Below, piece by piece: positions 11,022 through 22,455 of a stretch of 64,000 nt of DNA. The notes under the pieces were generated by a model. It did not search any database and was not told the DNA's origin. It saw only the letters and a program-made list of their open reading frames with translations. The DNA comes from Larix kaempferi (lineage: Eukaryota; Streptophyta; Pinopsida; Pinales; Pinaceae): assembly GCA_027924585.1 (NCBI GenBank), contig BSBM01000372.1, positions 9,035,001-9,099,000 of the forward strand, in the 5' to 3' direction. The stretch's first letter is position 1; every line of letters begins with the position of its first letter. The position numbers and the translations under genes are program-made.

Positions 11022-11569
11022 GTGATGATAAAATCCAAGCAAAAAAACTGGAGGCCACTAAGAAGAATTTAGAGTATGAAAAGATGCTTAATGAACAGAG
11101 AATCCAACTACGAGAAAAAGAAAGGTAAATTGAAAGGTTGCAGGATCAATTCATGACAAATGAAAGATTTTCCAAAACCACAGAAGTATTGGATGAGATT
11201 CTCAGCAAGCAAAGATCATATCTCGATAAAAATGGTATAGGCTATGATGATTGCAAGAAGATTGATCAAAGAGAACACAATGTTGCGCAAGTAAATAAGA
11301 TAACCATGCACATACATGTTCAATGTTGGAAATGCACAATTACTGGACACATTGGAAAATATTGTAACAATATTATATGTTACAAATGTAACCAAATTGG
11401 TCACAAGGCTCAGGACTGTGGAAGTCCAGGAAAGTCTGTCAAATATTGGAAGAAGAAAATAGGTGAGGAACTCCAATCTGTTAATAGGTGTAGTGCTTCT
11501 AAAAACCAAGCAAAAGAACAATGTAGGATGATCTGCAGAAGGAAGATAGCAAACAGTGATTCATACTAG
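11022..11569 (+). pseudogene. Element D gag C-terminal fragment with two zinc knuckles
   Basis: The frame runs through a charged helical stretch with an in-frame TAA at 11126-11128. It continues with EVLDEILSKQR and DKNGIGYDD, then two CX2CX4HX4C knuckles: CWKCTITGHIGKYC (11324-11365) and CYKCNQIGHKAQDC (11378-11419). It stops at 11567-11569. The pattern fits the C-terminal half of a copia Gag of SIRE type. Element A interrupts it on the left, so the N-terminus is outside the window. No protease follows. Confidence 0.72.
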
Positions 11570-11989
11570 GTCATATCTCTGAGTGAAAATGTGGAGAACT
11601 TTGGAGACCAATCCTTCTCACTCCAACACAAGACTGATTCACTAATAATCGGGCTCGTCGTAGTAAAATATTTGTGTGCCAACATGAACTGCGACAAAGG
11701 GTGAGTCTTAATGATTAATATATTAGTGGCACAAACAACAATAAATGTTCAAACGAAAACAACATTAATGATGAAGAGTGGTTAGGTGAATTTGGACAAA
11801 GATCAAATCAAAACTGAAACTTTCCAGTTTTCAAAGTGGACCAAATCTTGGTAAATCCGCAAAACATGGAAAAAATTAATGGGACAAGTCTTTATAAACT
11901 ATGAGGATTCTTAGTATGAAAACCTGCGTCTATTAGGAACAATATATATATAGTGAAAAGTGTGTGTGAAGAGTTGAAGCTTGAAGGCC
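11570..11989 (+). promoter_or_regulatory. Spacer before D ORF2 with TATA-like sequence
   Basis: A 420-bp spacer with no open frame of note. An AT run, ATATATATATAG, at about 11942-11953 lies roughly 38-48 bp before an ATG in good context (GGCCATGGC at 11986-11994). This could be an internal promoter for the downstream ORF; it is a sequence resemblance only. Confidence 0.35.
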
Positions 11990-13392
11990 ATGGCACCCAG
12001 AAGACAATGTAGATCAAAGAACCCATTTGTAAAGAAGAAGGAAATCCTTGCAAAAACTGAAGATTCGTCTTCATCAAAACCATATTGTGACTATATTCCA
12101 ACACAAAAACCTGATGCTCCACATGTTTCCCTACCAGAAGTAGAAGATACGCAGTTACATAACCGAATGAACTCAGAAGGTGTATTTGTTGAAGGAAACT
12201 TGCATGGACTGTTGTACAAGTTCACCTTTGCAGACCATGATGTCACATAGCATGAAAAGTTCCCTAGGTTAGATGTGGATAAGTATATGGACAAGAAGGA
12301 GATCTCCAATCCTAAGATACCAAATGTAATGGTGCTCAAGGAATGGGCATATGAACTGTCAAGGACAGGGATATTGAATCTATTGGAAATACCACACTTT
12401 GGAAGATCTCCACAATTAAAAATGTGCACAAAGCTGCTACTATCACAAATGCGTTATGGGTATCTATGGTTGAATAAAACTATACCTATTAAAGTTAATA
12501 TCATCGAAGAAATCACAGGGCTTCCCTCTACTGGGGAAGATTTAAGTCTTCTAATAAGCTGAATTCAAGAAAAGGCTCTTGGAAAGAAGATGGATGAAAA
12601 ATATGGAACTCAACATGCAAGTAGAGGTTTTTCATTTGCGCAAATAAATGATGAAGAAGTAAGATTCACTGCCCACTTACTAGCATGCAAGCTATTTAAA
12701 AAAAGTCGTCAGGATCAAGTCTTAGCAATGATCATTGCAACAGCATAAAAATGTGTCGAAGGAATCCAGATGAATTGGTCAAACTTTTTACTGAATGAGT
12801 TTCTTGAAGATTGTCCGGAAGCACAAGAAAAAGGTAATCCCTTTCATTATACTCGGTTATTAATTTTTGCTTCACTCATACGATGGAAGGAACCCGAGGG
12901 AAGTTAGTTATTTGACAGAAATGGGAGACCTTTCCAAGTGGCAAGGTACACAAACATGTGGTTTTCTGATATTTCCAATAGACGGGAGGAAAACAATATC
13001 AATTTTTTTTTTTAATCTGAAGAAATAAAATATATTCTATGAAATACTCCACACGTACCAGCCCATGTACTCAAAGCATATAAGGGAAGAATGCGTTTCA
13101 AAATTGGAATGCATCATACATACATACAGGAAAAAAGGGATCCTAACAAATGGTGGTTGATTACCGGGTTCATTTGTTGTGAAGAGGATGTTGAAAAAAT
13201 TATTCAAACATGGGACATAGAGTGGAAGGGTCCACTAATAGAGGAAGAAGAGGAAGCTTTGCAGGAAAAATCAGGAAAATCAACACCCAAGGTGGAGGAA
13301 ACCATCAGTTCAGAGACGCCCACGCAAAAGAGAAAAGAAACAATGCAACATGAAGTCCCTTCAAAGAAGAAAATAAAAGAATCTAAACCCAG
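11990..13392 (+). pseudogene. Element D ORF2, N-terminal part (unrecognised, about 467 codons)
   Basis: From ATG 11990 (MAPRRQCRSK) the same frame continues to 13392 with about five nonsense codons, including TAG near 12248 and TGA near 12560, and no frameshift that I can see. Recognisable patches are VLKEWAYELSRTG, LLLSQMRYGYLWL and IIEEITGLPSTGED. The C-terminal end is rich in Lys and Glu (SKKKIKES-like). I do not recognise the family; the position after gag recalls the extra or env-like ORF of SIRE-type elements, but I see no signal peptide or membrane segment. B is inserted at its end (TSD CCCAG) and the ORF continues at 19597. Confidence 0.5.
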
Positions 13393-13852
13393 TGTTAGGA
13401 TATTTAGACACTTAGGAGTTAGTTAAGATCAACTTGTGTAATATATCCGTTAGGGATAGTGTGTTTCTTTAGTATGCATTTGTAAATACTTAATCCGACG
13501 GTCACGATATGTTCCCGACATAGAGTGATCCGACGGCTCAACTTCTCTTAGATCAAACCTAACCTTGATCCGTAGCTTAGCACCTGATTGGTCCATGATC
13601 TCTATTTAAAGAGCATGGAGGGTCATTGTTTAGTTGATCGATTATGAGAAGCTCATTTGTAACTTTCTTTCTTTGCATAATAAATTGTCCCGTAGAAGCT
13701 ATTTGGCCGGGGCCGTGGAGTGTTTCCCTCAAGAGAGTTTAAACCACGTCAAAACATCAGTGTGTTGATCTGTGATCTATTTGTGTGAAGTGGTTTCTCT
13801 TGGTGTTCAGTCCTTTGGTAGTACCCTGTGTACCCGAACATGGTATCAGAGC
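13393..13852 (+). repeat. Element B 5' LTR and PBS
   Basis: The LTR runs 13393-13840, from TGTTAGGATATT to CCCGAACA. TATTTAAA at 13603-13610 is the likely TATA box. The U5 motif CCACGTCAAAACATC is of the type seen in many copia LTRs. The PBS TGGTATCAGAGC (initiator tRNA-Met) follows directly at 13841-13852. Confidence 0.94.
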
Positions 13853-14981
13853 TTTTATGAAGTGCTGCTTCCGGTTATGATCTAGATCTTGAACTACTGT
13901 TGCTGAAACTCGAAAGGGTTTCTAGTTTTGGTATTTCTGTGCATTTTTGGGCTGTGGGAGGTGTTCCATTGCGTCCGGAGCATCGTTTCCATTGGGAAAT
14001 AGTTTTCGTTTGATCGAAAACGGTTCCCGGTTGCTCTAGAAACGCATATTTCATCAGATCTGAAGGTATAATGTTACAACGACGCATTTTTTTATTTTCT
14101 GTTTTAAAAGAAAAAAATCTCATATTTTATCATGTTTTACTAGTAGATTTTTTTTTGGGTTCGGATTGTTGCTTTCCCGTCTGCGTATGCTCTGTGCCGT
14201 GCACCTTGAGCGATCTTGGCAAATCAGAAACAGAAAGGGAAAGCGTTTTTCTCGGCTGCGTATGCTCTTTGCCGTGCACCTTGAGCGATCTCGGCAAATC
14301 AGAAACAGAGAGAAAACTTAGACTTTCCGAGCAAGCTAACAAGATCTAACTCCACAAGTGTGGAAAAGTTTTTTTGTTTCGATTTGTGGTGTTTTTTGCA
14401 GGAAAAAGGGCAAGCACGAAAACGAGCAAGAAGAGTAAAAAAAAAGCTCCCTTCCTCATTCCCATATTTTACATACCTTTTAATCTAGCTCACTTGGTTC
14501 AAAGTTGTTTTATTCCTTAATAGATCTTGAGTTCAAGTCTTAGGAAGTCACTTTTAAAAGAAAAAGTGCATGCAATTTCTATTTTCAAGTTATTTTATTG
14601 TAAAAGTGCATATCACTTAAATAATAAAAAATAAAAATACAAGTGAGTCACTTAAGTTTTTTTTTATTGTTGCACTATTTAAAAGTAATATCATTGTAAA
14701 AGTGAAATCACTTATTTTACAAAAGTGGTTCACTTAAAGCAACTTTCTTGTAAAGTGATTGTCAAAAGGTTCATCTTGAGAAGAGGGCGGTTCTTTTTTT
14801 TGTTGGACATTCTTTTGCTGCCACGTCACTATTGAGGACATCTTCAACAGTTCTTTGTTCAAGCATAACTTCATCATACAGAGTCAGTTTTCAGTGCCGT
14901 TTTTTTTTAAACCGCCTATTTTTTCGAGCTCTTCACATCCAGACTATTTTTTTTTGCCTTTATAGCCATTAATTTACAAAT
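13853..14981 (+). other. Element B leader
   Basis: 1.1 kb without a gene. A 75-bp tandem duplication starts at 14181 and 14256 (CTGCGTATGCTCT...). 14560-14760 is AT-rich with repeated AAGTGCAT/TCACTTA phrases. Confidence 0.6.
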
Positions 14982-17900
14982 ATGGCCGCCCCTTGTGATA
15001 TTTTACTTAACAGTTTCAACTATTTCTCATGGAAATCTCGTATGGAGGATGTTCTACGAAGTAGGGGACTTTTCAGAATTACCTCAGGGAAAGAAAAAGA
15101 ACCCACTGATGATGATAAGAAAATAAAATGGGCAAATAGATGTGATGAAGCTCGTGGATTGATTGGGATGTCAACCTCTACTGATTTGCGATTCCACATA
15201 TCTATAATTGATGAACCTAATGTTGTTTGGGACAAGTTGGAATCTGTGTTTGGTAAACACAATGAAATTCGAGGTCACCAACTCGAAAATGAGTTGATTT
15301 CTTTAAATCTAAGTGACTTTTCATGAATTCAAGATTATTTATCTAAGTACAAAACTCTTAAACTCTTATGTGCAGAATGTAAGATTGAGAGGGAAGACAA
15401 ACAATGCATTTATCATATTCTTTCCAAACTTGGACCTGCATATTCTGTTTTTGTATCTACATTTTACTCCATGAAAGCATCCTTGAATGCAGCTAGCTAT
15501 CAAGATCCTAGTCGTGAATCCTTTTGTGATTCATTGATTAGAGAACAAGATAAACTCATTCATCTTGGAATAATCAACAATGCAGATACATCTGGGAAAG
15601 CCTTATTGTCCCAACATAAAGAAAAGTCCAAGCCTCCCAAGAAACAAAATTTTTGCAATAATAAGTCAAACAAGGGTCCAAAACCCTCTCAGTCAGCTCC
15701 TTCTTTAAAAAATGACAAAGGATCCAAGCCAAAAGGCAAGAAGACTGAGCATCATTGCAACTATTGCGGGAAAGATAATCATGATGAATCTAAGTGTTTC
15801 AAGAAGAAGGCAGCCTTGGAAGCAGCAATGAAGAAGCACCACATTAGCCTAGATTCGCCTTCAGAATCTGCCTCTCATGGACATGCACTTTGTGCTTCTG
15901 GTTATTCTTATAATGCATCTTCTTCTAATAATTCAAATGAATGGCTCATTGATTCTGGAGCATCTTATCATATGGCTAAGGATCAAGCCATCTTTTCTAC
16001 TATGCATGAATGTAACACCAAACAACTATTTGTTGGTGATGATAGATCTCTAAGTGTTGTAGGAGCTGGAACAGTTCCAGTAGATAATGGTCACTTTAGT
16101 GATGTACTATGTGTTCCAATAATTTCCTGCAATTTGTTATCATTCTATCAGATCACTCATTCTGGTGAAGGTAAAACTATGACCTTTACACCTCACCAAG
16201 TTGTAATCAAGGATTTTAAAGATCCTCAACAGGTCCTAGCTACCGGAATTGTTGATGATATTACCAGGTTGTACAAGTTTAACAACTTTGGTTCATCACC
16301 TTTCCCTTCAGTTTTTGTTGCTCATAGTGATAACTTGAGCAAACTTTGGCATGAGCGATTTGGTTACTTAAATTATCGCTCATTGCAACAACTATGTAAA
16401 GAAAATATGGTGACAGGTCTTCCGATGGTATCTTGCAGGGATGGTGTTTGCTCCGGTTGTGTACTCGAAAAATATCATCAGGACAGTTTTGACAAACGTG
16501 CCTCTTGGCACGCCTCGGTTCCCTTGGAGCTTGTGCATAGTGACTTGTGTGGTCCTCTTCCATCTGCTTCCTTTTCTGGTTTCAAATATTTCTTAACTTT
16601 CATTGATGACTACACCAGACGCACTTGGGTTTATTTCCTAAAACTGAAGAGCGAAGTATTTAACATGTTCTTGGCCTACAAGGCCCTTGTGGAAAAACAA
16701 TCTGGTCATCAAATTATTAAGTTAAGATCTGACAATGGAGGAGAATATGTTAACAATAAGTTCACTACTTTCTGCACTGAACAAGGCATCCAACAACAGC
16801 ACACTGTTCCATATACACCACAACAAAATGGTGTAGCTGAGCAGAAGAACCGCACTTTAAAAGAAATGGCTAATTGTATGATCCAATCTAAGGGACTAAG
16901 TCTTCAATTTTGGGCTGAAGCCATAAATTTTGCAAATTACATAGTTAATCGCACTCCCACAAAAGCATTACAAGGTATAACACCAGAAGAAGCATGGAGT
17001 AAAACTAAACCTGATGTAAGTCACTTTCGTGTGTTTGGTAGTGAAGCATGGGCTCACATTCCGGATGAAAAACGGAAAGCATTGCATCCTAAAAGTGAAA
17101 AGTGCATATTTGTTGGATATTCTGAAGATGTAAAAGGTTATATACTTCTTCAACCACATTCTCATGATATAATAATTAGAAGAGATGTTAAATTTGATGA
17201 AAATCTCTTGGCCCGCGAGCCTAACTCGGCGATTGTGCCATCTTTGGCCTACGAGCCTGATTTGGCGTTTGTGCCTTCTTCTTCTTATTCCAACTTCCTT
17301 AACAGGTTTCCAACTCCAGTTTCTGATGATGACAGTGAGGATGAAAATCCACCTCCGCCTGCTCATGTTCCTCTAGTTGCACCAGCACAAGTGCCTCCTC
17401 GATGGGTCCGTTCAACATGTGAAGCAGTTGGTGATCTTGCCGGTGATCCTAGAGATCAACGTCGAACACGTTCTCAGTTTCAGCGAGCCTCTTCTCTTTT
17501 GGCTCAAGTTTCCGAGAATCATGATCTAGAAACTTTTGCAGAAGCTTCAGGGAATCCAGATTGGGATGCAGCCATGGATGAAGAATATTGTTCCTTAATG
17601 GCGAACAATACTTGGGATCTTGTACCTCTTCCAAAAGGAAGAAAACTTGTCAGATGTAAATGGGTCTACAGAACTAAGTATGCATCAGATGGTAGTATTG
17701 AAAGACTTATGGCAAGGTTAGTTGCCAAAGGTTTTTCCCAAGTTGAATGGATTGACTACAATGAAACCTTTGCTCCCGTCGCAAAAATGAACTCCATCCG
17801 CCTTGTTCTTTCCCTTGCAGCATTACAAAACTGGGAAGTCCATCAAATGGATGTCAAGTCTGCCTTCTTACATGGTGATTTACAGGAGGAAATTTACATG

Positions 17901-19061
17901 GAACAATCTCCTGGCTATGTTCAGAATAACTCTAGCTTTGTCTGCCGCCTTAAGAAATCCTTATATGGCCTTAAGCAAGCTCCTAGAGCTTGGTATGCCA
18001 AAATGGATAACTTTCTCCTTGACACTGATTTTTCTAGATGCCATTCTGACCCCAATGTCTATACGAAGAAAGTAGGAAACCATCTCATCATACTTGTTCT
18101 ATATGTTGATGACCTTATTCTTACTGGTAGTGACCCTAAGCTTATAACCCATGTGAAATCCTGTCTTAAACAAAATTTTGAAATGTCAGACTTAGGACAT
18201 TTGCATTATTTTCTTGGTCTCCAAGTCTTGCAAACCAAAGAAGGAATATTTCTTTCTCAGTCTAAGTATGCTTGTGACCTTCTTCGTCGCTTTCACATGG
18301 AAGATTGTACACCAGCCCCTTCTCACTTCCAGTCTGGAGTCAAACTTTTTGCCACTTGTACTTCACCTGAAGTCAATGCCACCTTGTATCGTCAGCTTGT
18401 TGGTAGTCTCTTATACTTGACTCATTCCCGTCCTGACCTTTCCTTTGCCGTTGGTCATGTTGCCTGTTATATGCAGACACCTCATGAAAGTCACTGGAAA
18501 GCAGCTAAAAGAATACTTCGATATATTCGAGGTACATTTCAGTTTGGGATTCATTACAGTACAGGGGAGAAACCTTTGTTGGTTGGTTTCACTGATTCAG
18601 ATTGGGTCGGCGATCCTGATGATCGAAAGTCTACTGCAAGTTATGTTTTCAGTCTGGGATCTGGACCTATCACTCGGGCTTGTAAGAAACAACAAGCTCT
18701 TGCTCTTTCTTCAGCAGAAGCAGAATATCGAGCCGCAATTAATGCCAATCAGGAAGCTTTATGGCTTCGACAGATCCTGTCAGAGTTTGGATTCGAGCAG
18801 CAGCAACCTACTCCACTTTGGTGCGACAATCAAAGTGCCATCAAGCTTGCCAAAGATCCAATTCTACATCAACGCAGCGAACACATTGAGCTACATATGC
18901 ACTTCATCAGAAATCTTGTTCATGATCATGTTCTTGAAGTGCTCTTTTGCCCTACAGATGATCAAGTTGCAGACATCTTCACCAAGTCTCTTACAGAAGC
19001 GAAGTTTTCTAAACTTCGATCTATGTTAGGAGTTCAGGAACTTGTCATTAAGGGGGGATAG
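14982..19061 (+). pseudogene. Element B Gag-Pol polyprotein, one internal TGA
   Basis: A single frame of 1,359 codons with only one nonsense codon, TGA at 15324-15326, where family members have Trp (SDFS-W-IQDYL). Order is copia-type: Gag (FNYFSWKSRM), CCHC knuckle CNYCGKDNHDESKC (15756-15797), protease WLIDSGAS (Asp at 15951), integrase zinc-binding region, integrase core with D in LVHSDLCGP, D in LRSDNGGEY and E in NGVAEQKN, RT with YVDD at 18102-18113, and RNase H ending ADIFTKSL. All catalytic residues I checked are present. The last codons are followed by a purine tract. The copy could be active if the TGA were read through or if proteins were supplied in trans. Confidence 0.94.
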
Positions 19062-19591
19062 GCTCTAATACCTCCTTCCTTCTCCTAATAGTGTCACTTT
19101 TGTAAATCCTTCAATCCTATCCCAAGTTGTTCTTAAGGGGGGATGTTAGGATATTTAGACACTTAGGAGTTAGTTAAGATCAACTTGTGTAATATATCCG
19201 ATAGGGATAGTGTGTTTCTTTAGTATGCATTTGTAAATACTTAATCCGACGGTCACGATATGTTCCCGACATAGAGTGATCCGACGGCTCAACTTCTCTT
19301 AGATCAAACCTAACCTTGATCCATGGCTTAACACTCGATTGGTCCATGATCTCTATTTAAAGAGCATGGAGGGTCATTGTTTAGTTTATCGATTATGAGA
19401 AGCTCATTTGTAACTTTCTTTTTTTGCATAATAAATTGTCTCGTAGAAGCTATTTGGCCGGGGTCGTGGAGTGTTTCCCTCAAGAGGGTTTAAACCACGT
19501 CAAAACATCGGTGTGTTGATCTGTGATCTGTTTGTGTGAAGTGGTTGCTCTTGGTGTTCGGTCCTTTGGTAGTACCCTGTGTACCCGAACA
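19062..19591 (+). repeat. Element B purine tracts and 3' LTR
   Basis: TTAAGGGGGGATA near 19049-19061 (overlapping the ORF end) and TTAAGGGGGGA at 19133-19143 are two near-identical purine tracts; the second abuts the 3' LTR (19144-19591, 448 bp). The LTR ends CCCGAACA and is followed by TSD CCCAG. Confidence 0.92.
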
Positions 19592-19596
19592 CCCAG

Positions 19597-20905
19597 CTCT
19601 TCTTAGAACTTGATAGTAGATGATCTTGAGCAAATTGGCATAGAAGTTAGGAATGCTGTTGAAGAAGCATTTTAGCATGGAATCATGAAGAGTTATATTG
19701 AAGAACTTAATACACATCAAGGAAGAATCTTGACAAAAATGAATCAAGATTTTTCTGAAATAAAGAAGCTAATACACACAAGCAGGGGAGAACGGAGAAA
19801 TGTAGAAGAAGCTCTGAACAAATCTGAATCACAACCCATTTCGTAAGAAAAGGAAATCGAGACGCATCAAAAATTGAAGATATCATATGCTGCTTTGGTG
19901 CTCCCCACTCAAGAACTACAGAATATGGTATTTCATGTAGAACGAACCTTTCCATGCCTATATTTGAATGAGTTGCATACACTACATACATCTATAACAT
20001 AAGAAATTCGATGGAGGCATGAGGCTGTTGCAGCCAACTTGTGCAGAATCCATAATGAAAAAATGCTCTGCAGGAAGAATGTTCAAGAATAAGGAAAGAA
20101 AAATAAATAACTACGCAAAAGACATCACAGTTAGAAAAGGAAGCAGAGGAAGCTATTGCAAACAACAGTTCTCTGAAATAGGAACTCTGGAAAAGACACA
20201 ACAGGATGTCTGGAAACTAGAGAAAGTAGTAGAAGAAGTATATAATGTGATTCCAAAGAACCAAGACAATGATTACACTTCTTTGGAGAAAAATATATTG
20301 AGGATGGGAGAGATCATTGAAGGACTACATACGAAAATCAAATATCTTTTTCCAAAACAGCAACCAGAGACTCCTTCAAAGGTTGAAGCAAAGCATGTAA
20401 GCAAATTTGAAAGAATAAACTTTGCAATCGAGAACATTAAGACCCTAGAATTAAAATGTGTAGAGATGCATGAAGAGAGTATTCAACTATGGACAAGCTT
20501 GGTTGGAGATAAGTAGCTGAAAAAAGTAAATAAGAGGCTTCAAACTGCACAAGATTTATAACAACAGATTCATGACAGTTTAACCAGCCTTCCAGCTGTT
20601 GAGATGATGAGTAACATGGGTGAATGTAAGAAGCAACAGCAAGAAGTAAACAAAATACGGGAATAGCAAAGGAAGTTAATTGATAGGCTCGAACCTCTAC
20701 AGGAAGAAGCCTTCAACATTACAAAATATTTACCCCTGCTGCAATTAGGTGAAATCAAAGAAGCAACTGATAATTGCTTAGAAACTTTGGAATCAATTCC
20801 AAATGAAAAACCAGAAGCAGATATTGTGGCTAAGGAAGAGGAACTAAAAGAAAAAGTTATATTCGTAAAGACAAATCTGCAAAGACTCAAGGATATCAGT
20901 ACATA
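19597..20905 (+). pseudogene. Element D ORF2, C-terminal coiled-coil-like part
   Basis: The ORF continues after B with stops and at least one frameshift. The longest open piece is 20019-20516. Lys/Glu-rich segments with heptad-like spacing dominate (KLEKVVEEVYNVIPK, NFAIENIKTLELK, EEELKEKVIFVKTNLQRL). No enzymatic motif is visible. It may be a structural or Gag-like accessory protein; function unknown. Confidence 0.45.
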
Positions 20906-21418
20906 ATTACAACAAATAAAATGAAGCATGAAGACATGGGTAGTTATCCCTGTGAGCAAATAAGTAAAGGCCAATACAAAACAAAAACGGAACCAGAAAT
21001 TACGCAAGTCACGGAACCTCTTTTACATTGATGTCAAAGGGGGAGAAAAGCATGAATTTGATTGTACACATGACATGAAGCTTAATGCAGTTGAGAGAAT
21101 GCAACATGAAGAATAAAAAGCATGAAGCTGAGAAGTAATGAAGAAGACATGAAAGAGCATGAAGCATATTTTTGAAGTAATGGCATGAAGAAGATACATA
21201 TGAAGAATCATAAAGCATGTGATATGCACAAAAGTAACAGAAAACAGAAGAAGCGGAATGCGCGGATGTAGAAGTAAAGGTTCAAACTGGAATATAATTC
21301 AGGGGGAGCATGTACACAGGGGGAGTACTGTGACAAGCACAGATGAAGCAAACAAGTTCAAGAACATGACTATGAACAACTTCATAAGGTGTTGACATCA
21401 ATGCCAAAGGGGGAGATT
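20906..21418 (+). promoter_or_regulatory. Element D 3' noncoding region with repeated purine tracts
   Basis: ATGTCAAAGGGGGAG at about 21031 and ATGCCAAAGGGGGAG at 21401 are near copies; further GGGGGAG tracts lie at about 21300-21330. The last abuts the LTR and is the likely plus-strand primer. The sequence between is purine-rich, with GCATGAAG-type phrases. Confidence 0.7.
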
Positions 21419-22048
21419 GTTGAAATTTGGTTGTCATTGATGTAAACTAATGTCAAAGAGGATGTTAATTGATTCAGTTTGAGTCATTAATGTCAATTGA
21501 ATTCAAGTGGTTTCAGCATTCCCATGCCAGCTTGCAGAAGTATAGTAAAGCCACATTAAATAAGTATATGTGTAAGCAAGATGGTGAAGGATATGGATGC
21601 CAGCATGAAGAAGTATATCTAGAAGTTGCATCTAATATGAAGAAGTGTGTCCATGGGTACATCATGAATATCCAGTGTGAATAAGTACATAAGGCACATG
21701 TACTTGAGCAGGTCACAAGTCCATCCAGCCATAGTCCTTCAAGGCACAAGCTAAAGGGTTGGTTGGATAGAAGGATGAAGAGTGCACAAGAAAGCCAAAG
21801 AATACACGGGACAAAGTCTAGTCTGTGCAAAAAAACTCAAGAGAAGATTCAAGAGTGCACAAGCAAGTAAAGTGGAGTGTGCATGAAACATGGAACAAGA
21901 TATGGTTGAACACCTCTATAAGTCCTGAAAGCGCGCAAGTCATCAACAATCAGAAGATGTTTTCAGTTGATAAAGGGCACACAAGTTTCAAGAAGTGTGT
22001 AGCAGTTGATGTCGGCATATGCGTAAATTCCACAACTGAATACTTAGC

Positions 22049-22241
22049 AAGTGCGCAAGTCCCACAAGTGATGGCATCGCAAGGGTCAAAGTCCCACCAA
22101 GTTGAAGATCACGTATGCGCAAGTTCCGCAAAGCATTGATACACCAAGTGCACAAGACCCACAAGTAATGGTACCGCAAGGGTGAAAGTCCCACCAAGTC
22201 GAGGACCATGTATGCACAGAACACCAAAGAAATGACACATC
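22049..22241 (+). repeat. Tandem duplication in D LTR, period about 97 bp
   Basis: Two diverged units start at about 22049 and 22145, each with CAAGTGC(G/A)CAAG, CGCAAGGGT and AAGTCCCACCAAGT. They lie in the U3 part of the D LTR. Confidence 0.7.
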
Positions 22242-22455
22242 AGTGGCGCAGAACATGACAAGTGGCATAGGTATAATTTGTGAAACAAGGAAGCAGGAAT
22301 GCCACAACCAACTTCTGGACATACAATCCATGCAGGACATGTATAAATAGAGATGCAAGTTGGAGATTTAAAGTAAGCTTGATGGCAAGGCTATAGAGAT
22401 TCAAGTGGAAGATACATATTTATATTTAGGGCATCACGGGCTCGAGATACATAAC

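Larger units (their letters stand above)
13393..19591 (+). mobile_element. Element B: nearly intact Ty1/copia LTR retrotransposon
   Basis: The element is 6,199 bp with 448-bp LTRs at both ends. TSD CCCAG lies at 13388-13392 and 19592-19596. PBS, polypurine tract and one gag-pol frame with a single stop are present. The LTRs differ at about 15 positions by eye (near 3%). It sits in D ORF2. Confidence 0.96.

Noticed and set aside
11990-20905. D ORF2 as a viral-type envelope protein
   Set aside because: No signal peptide, transmembrane helix or cysteine pattern is visible; only a charged, coiled-coil-like protein.
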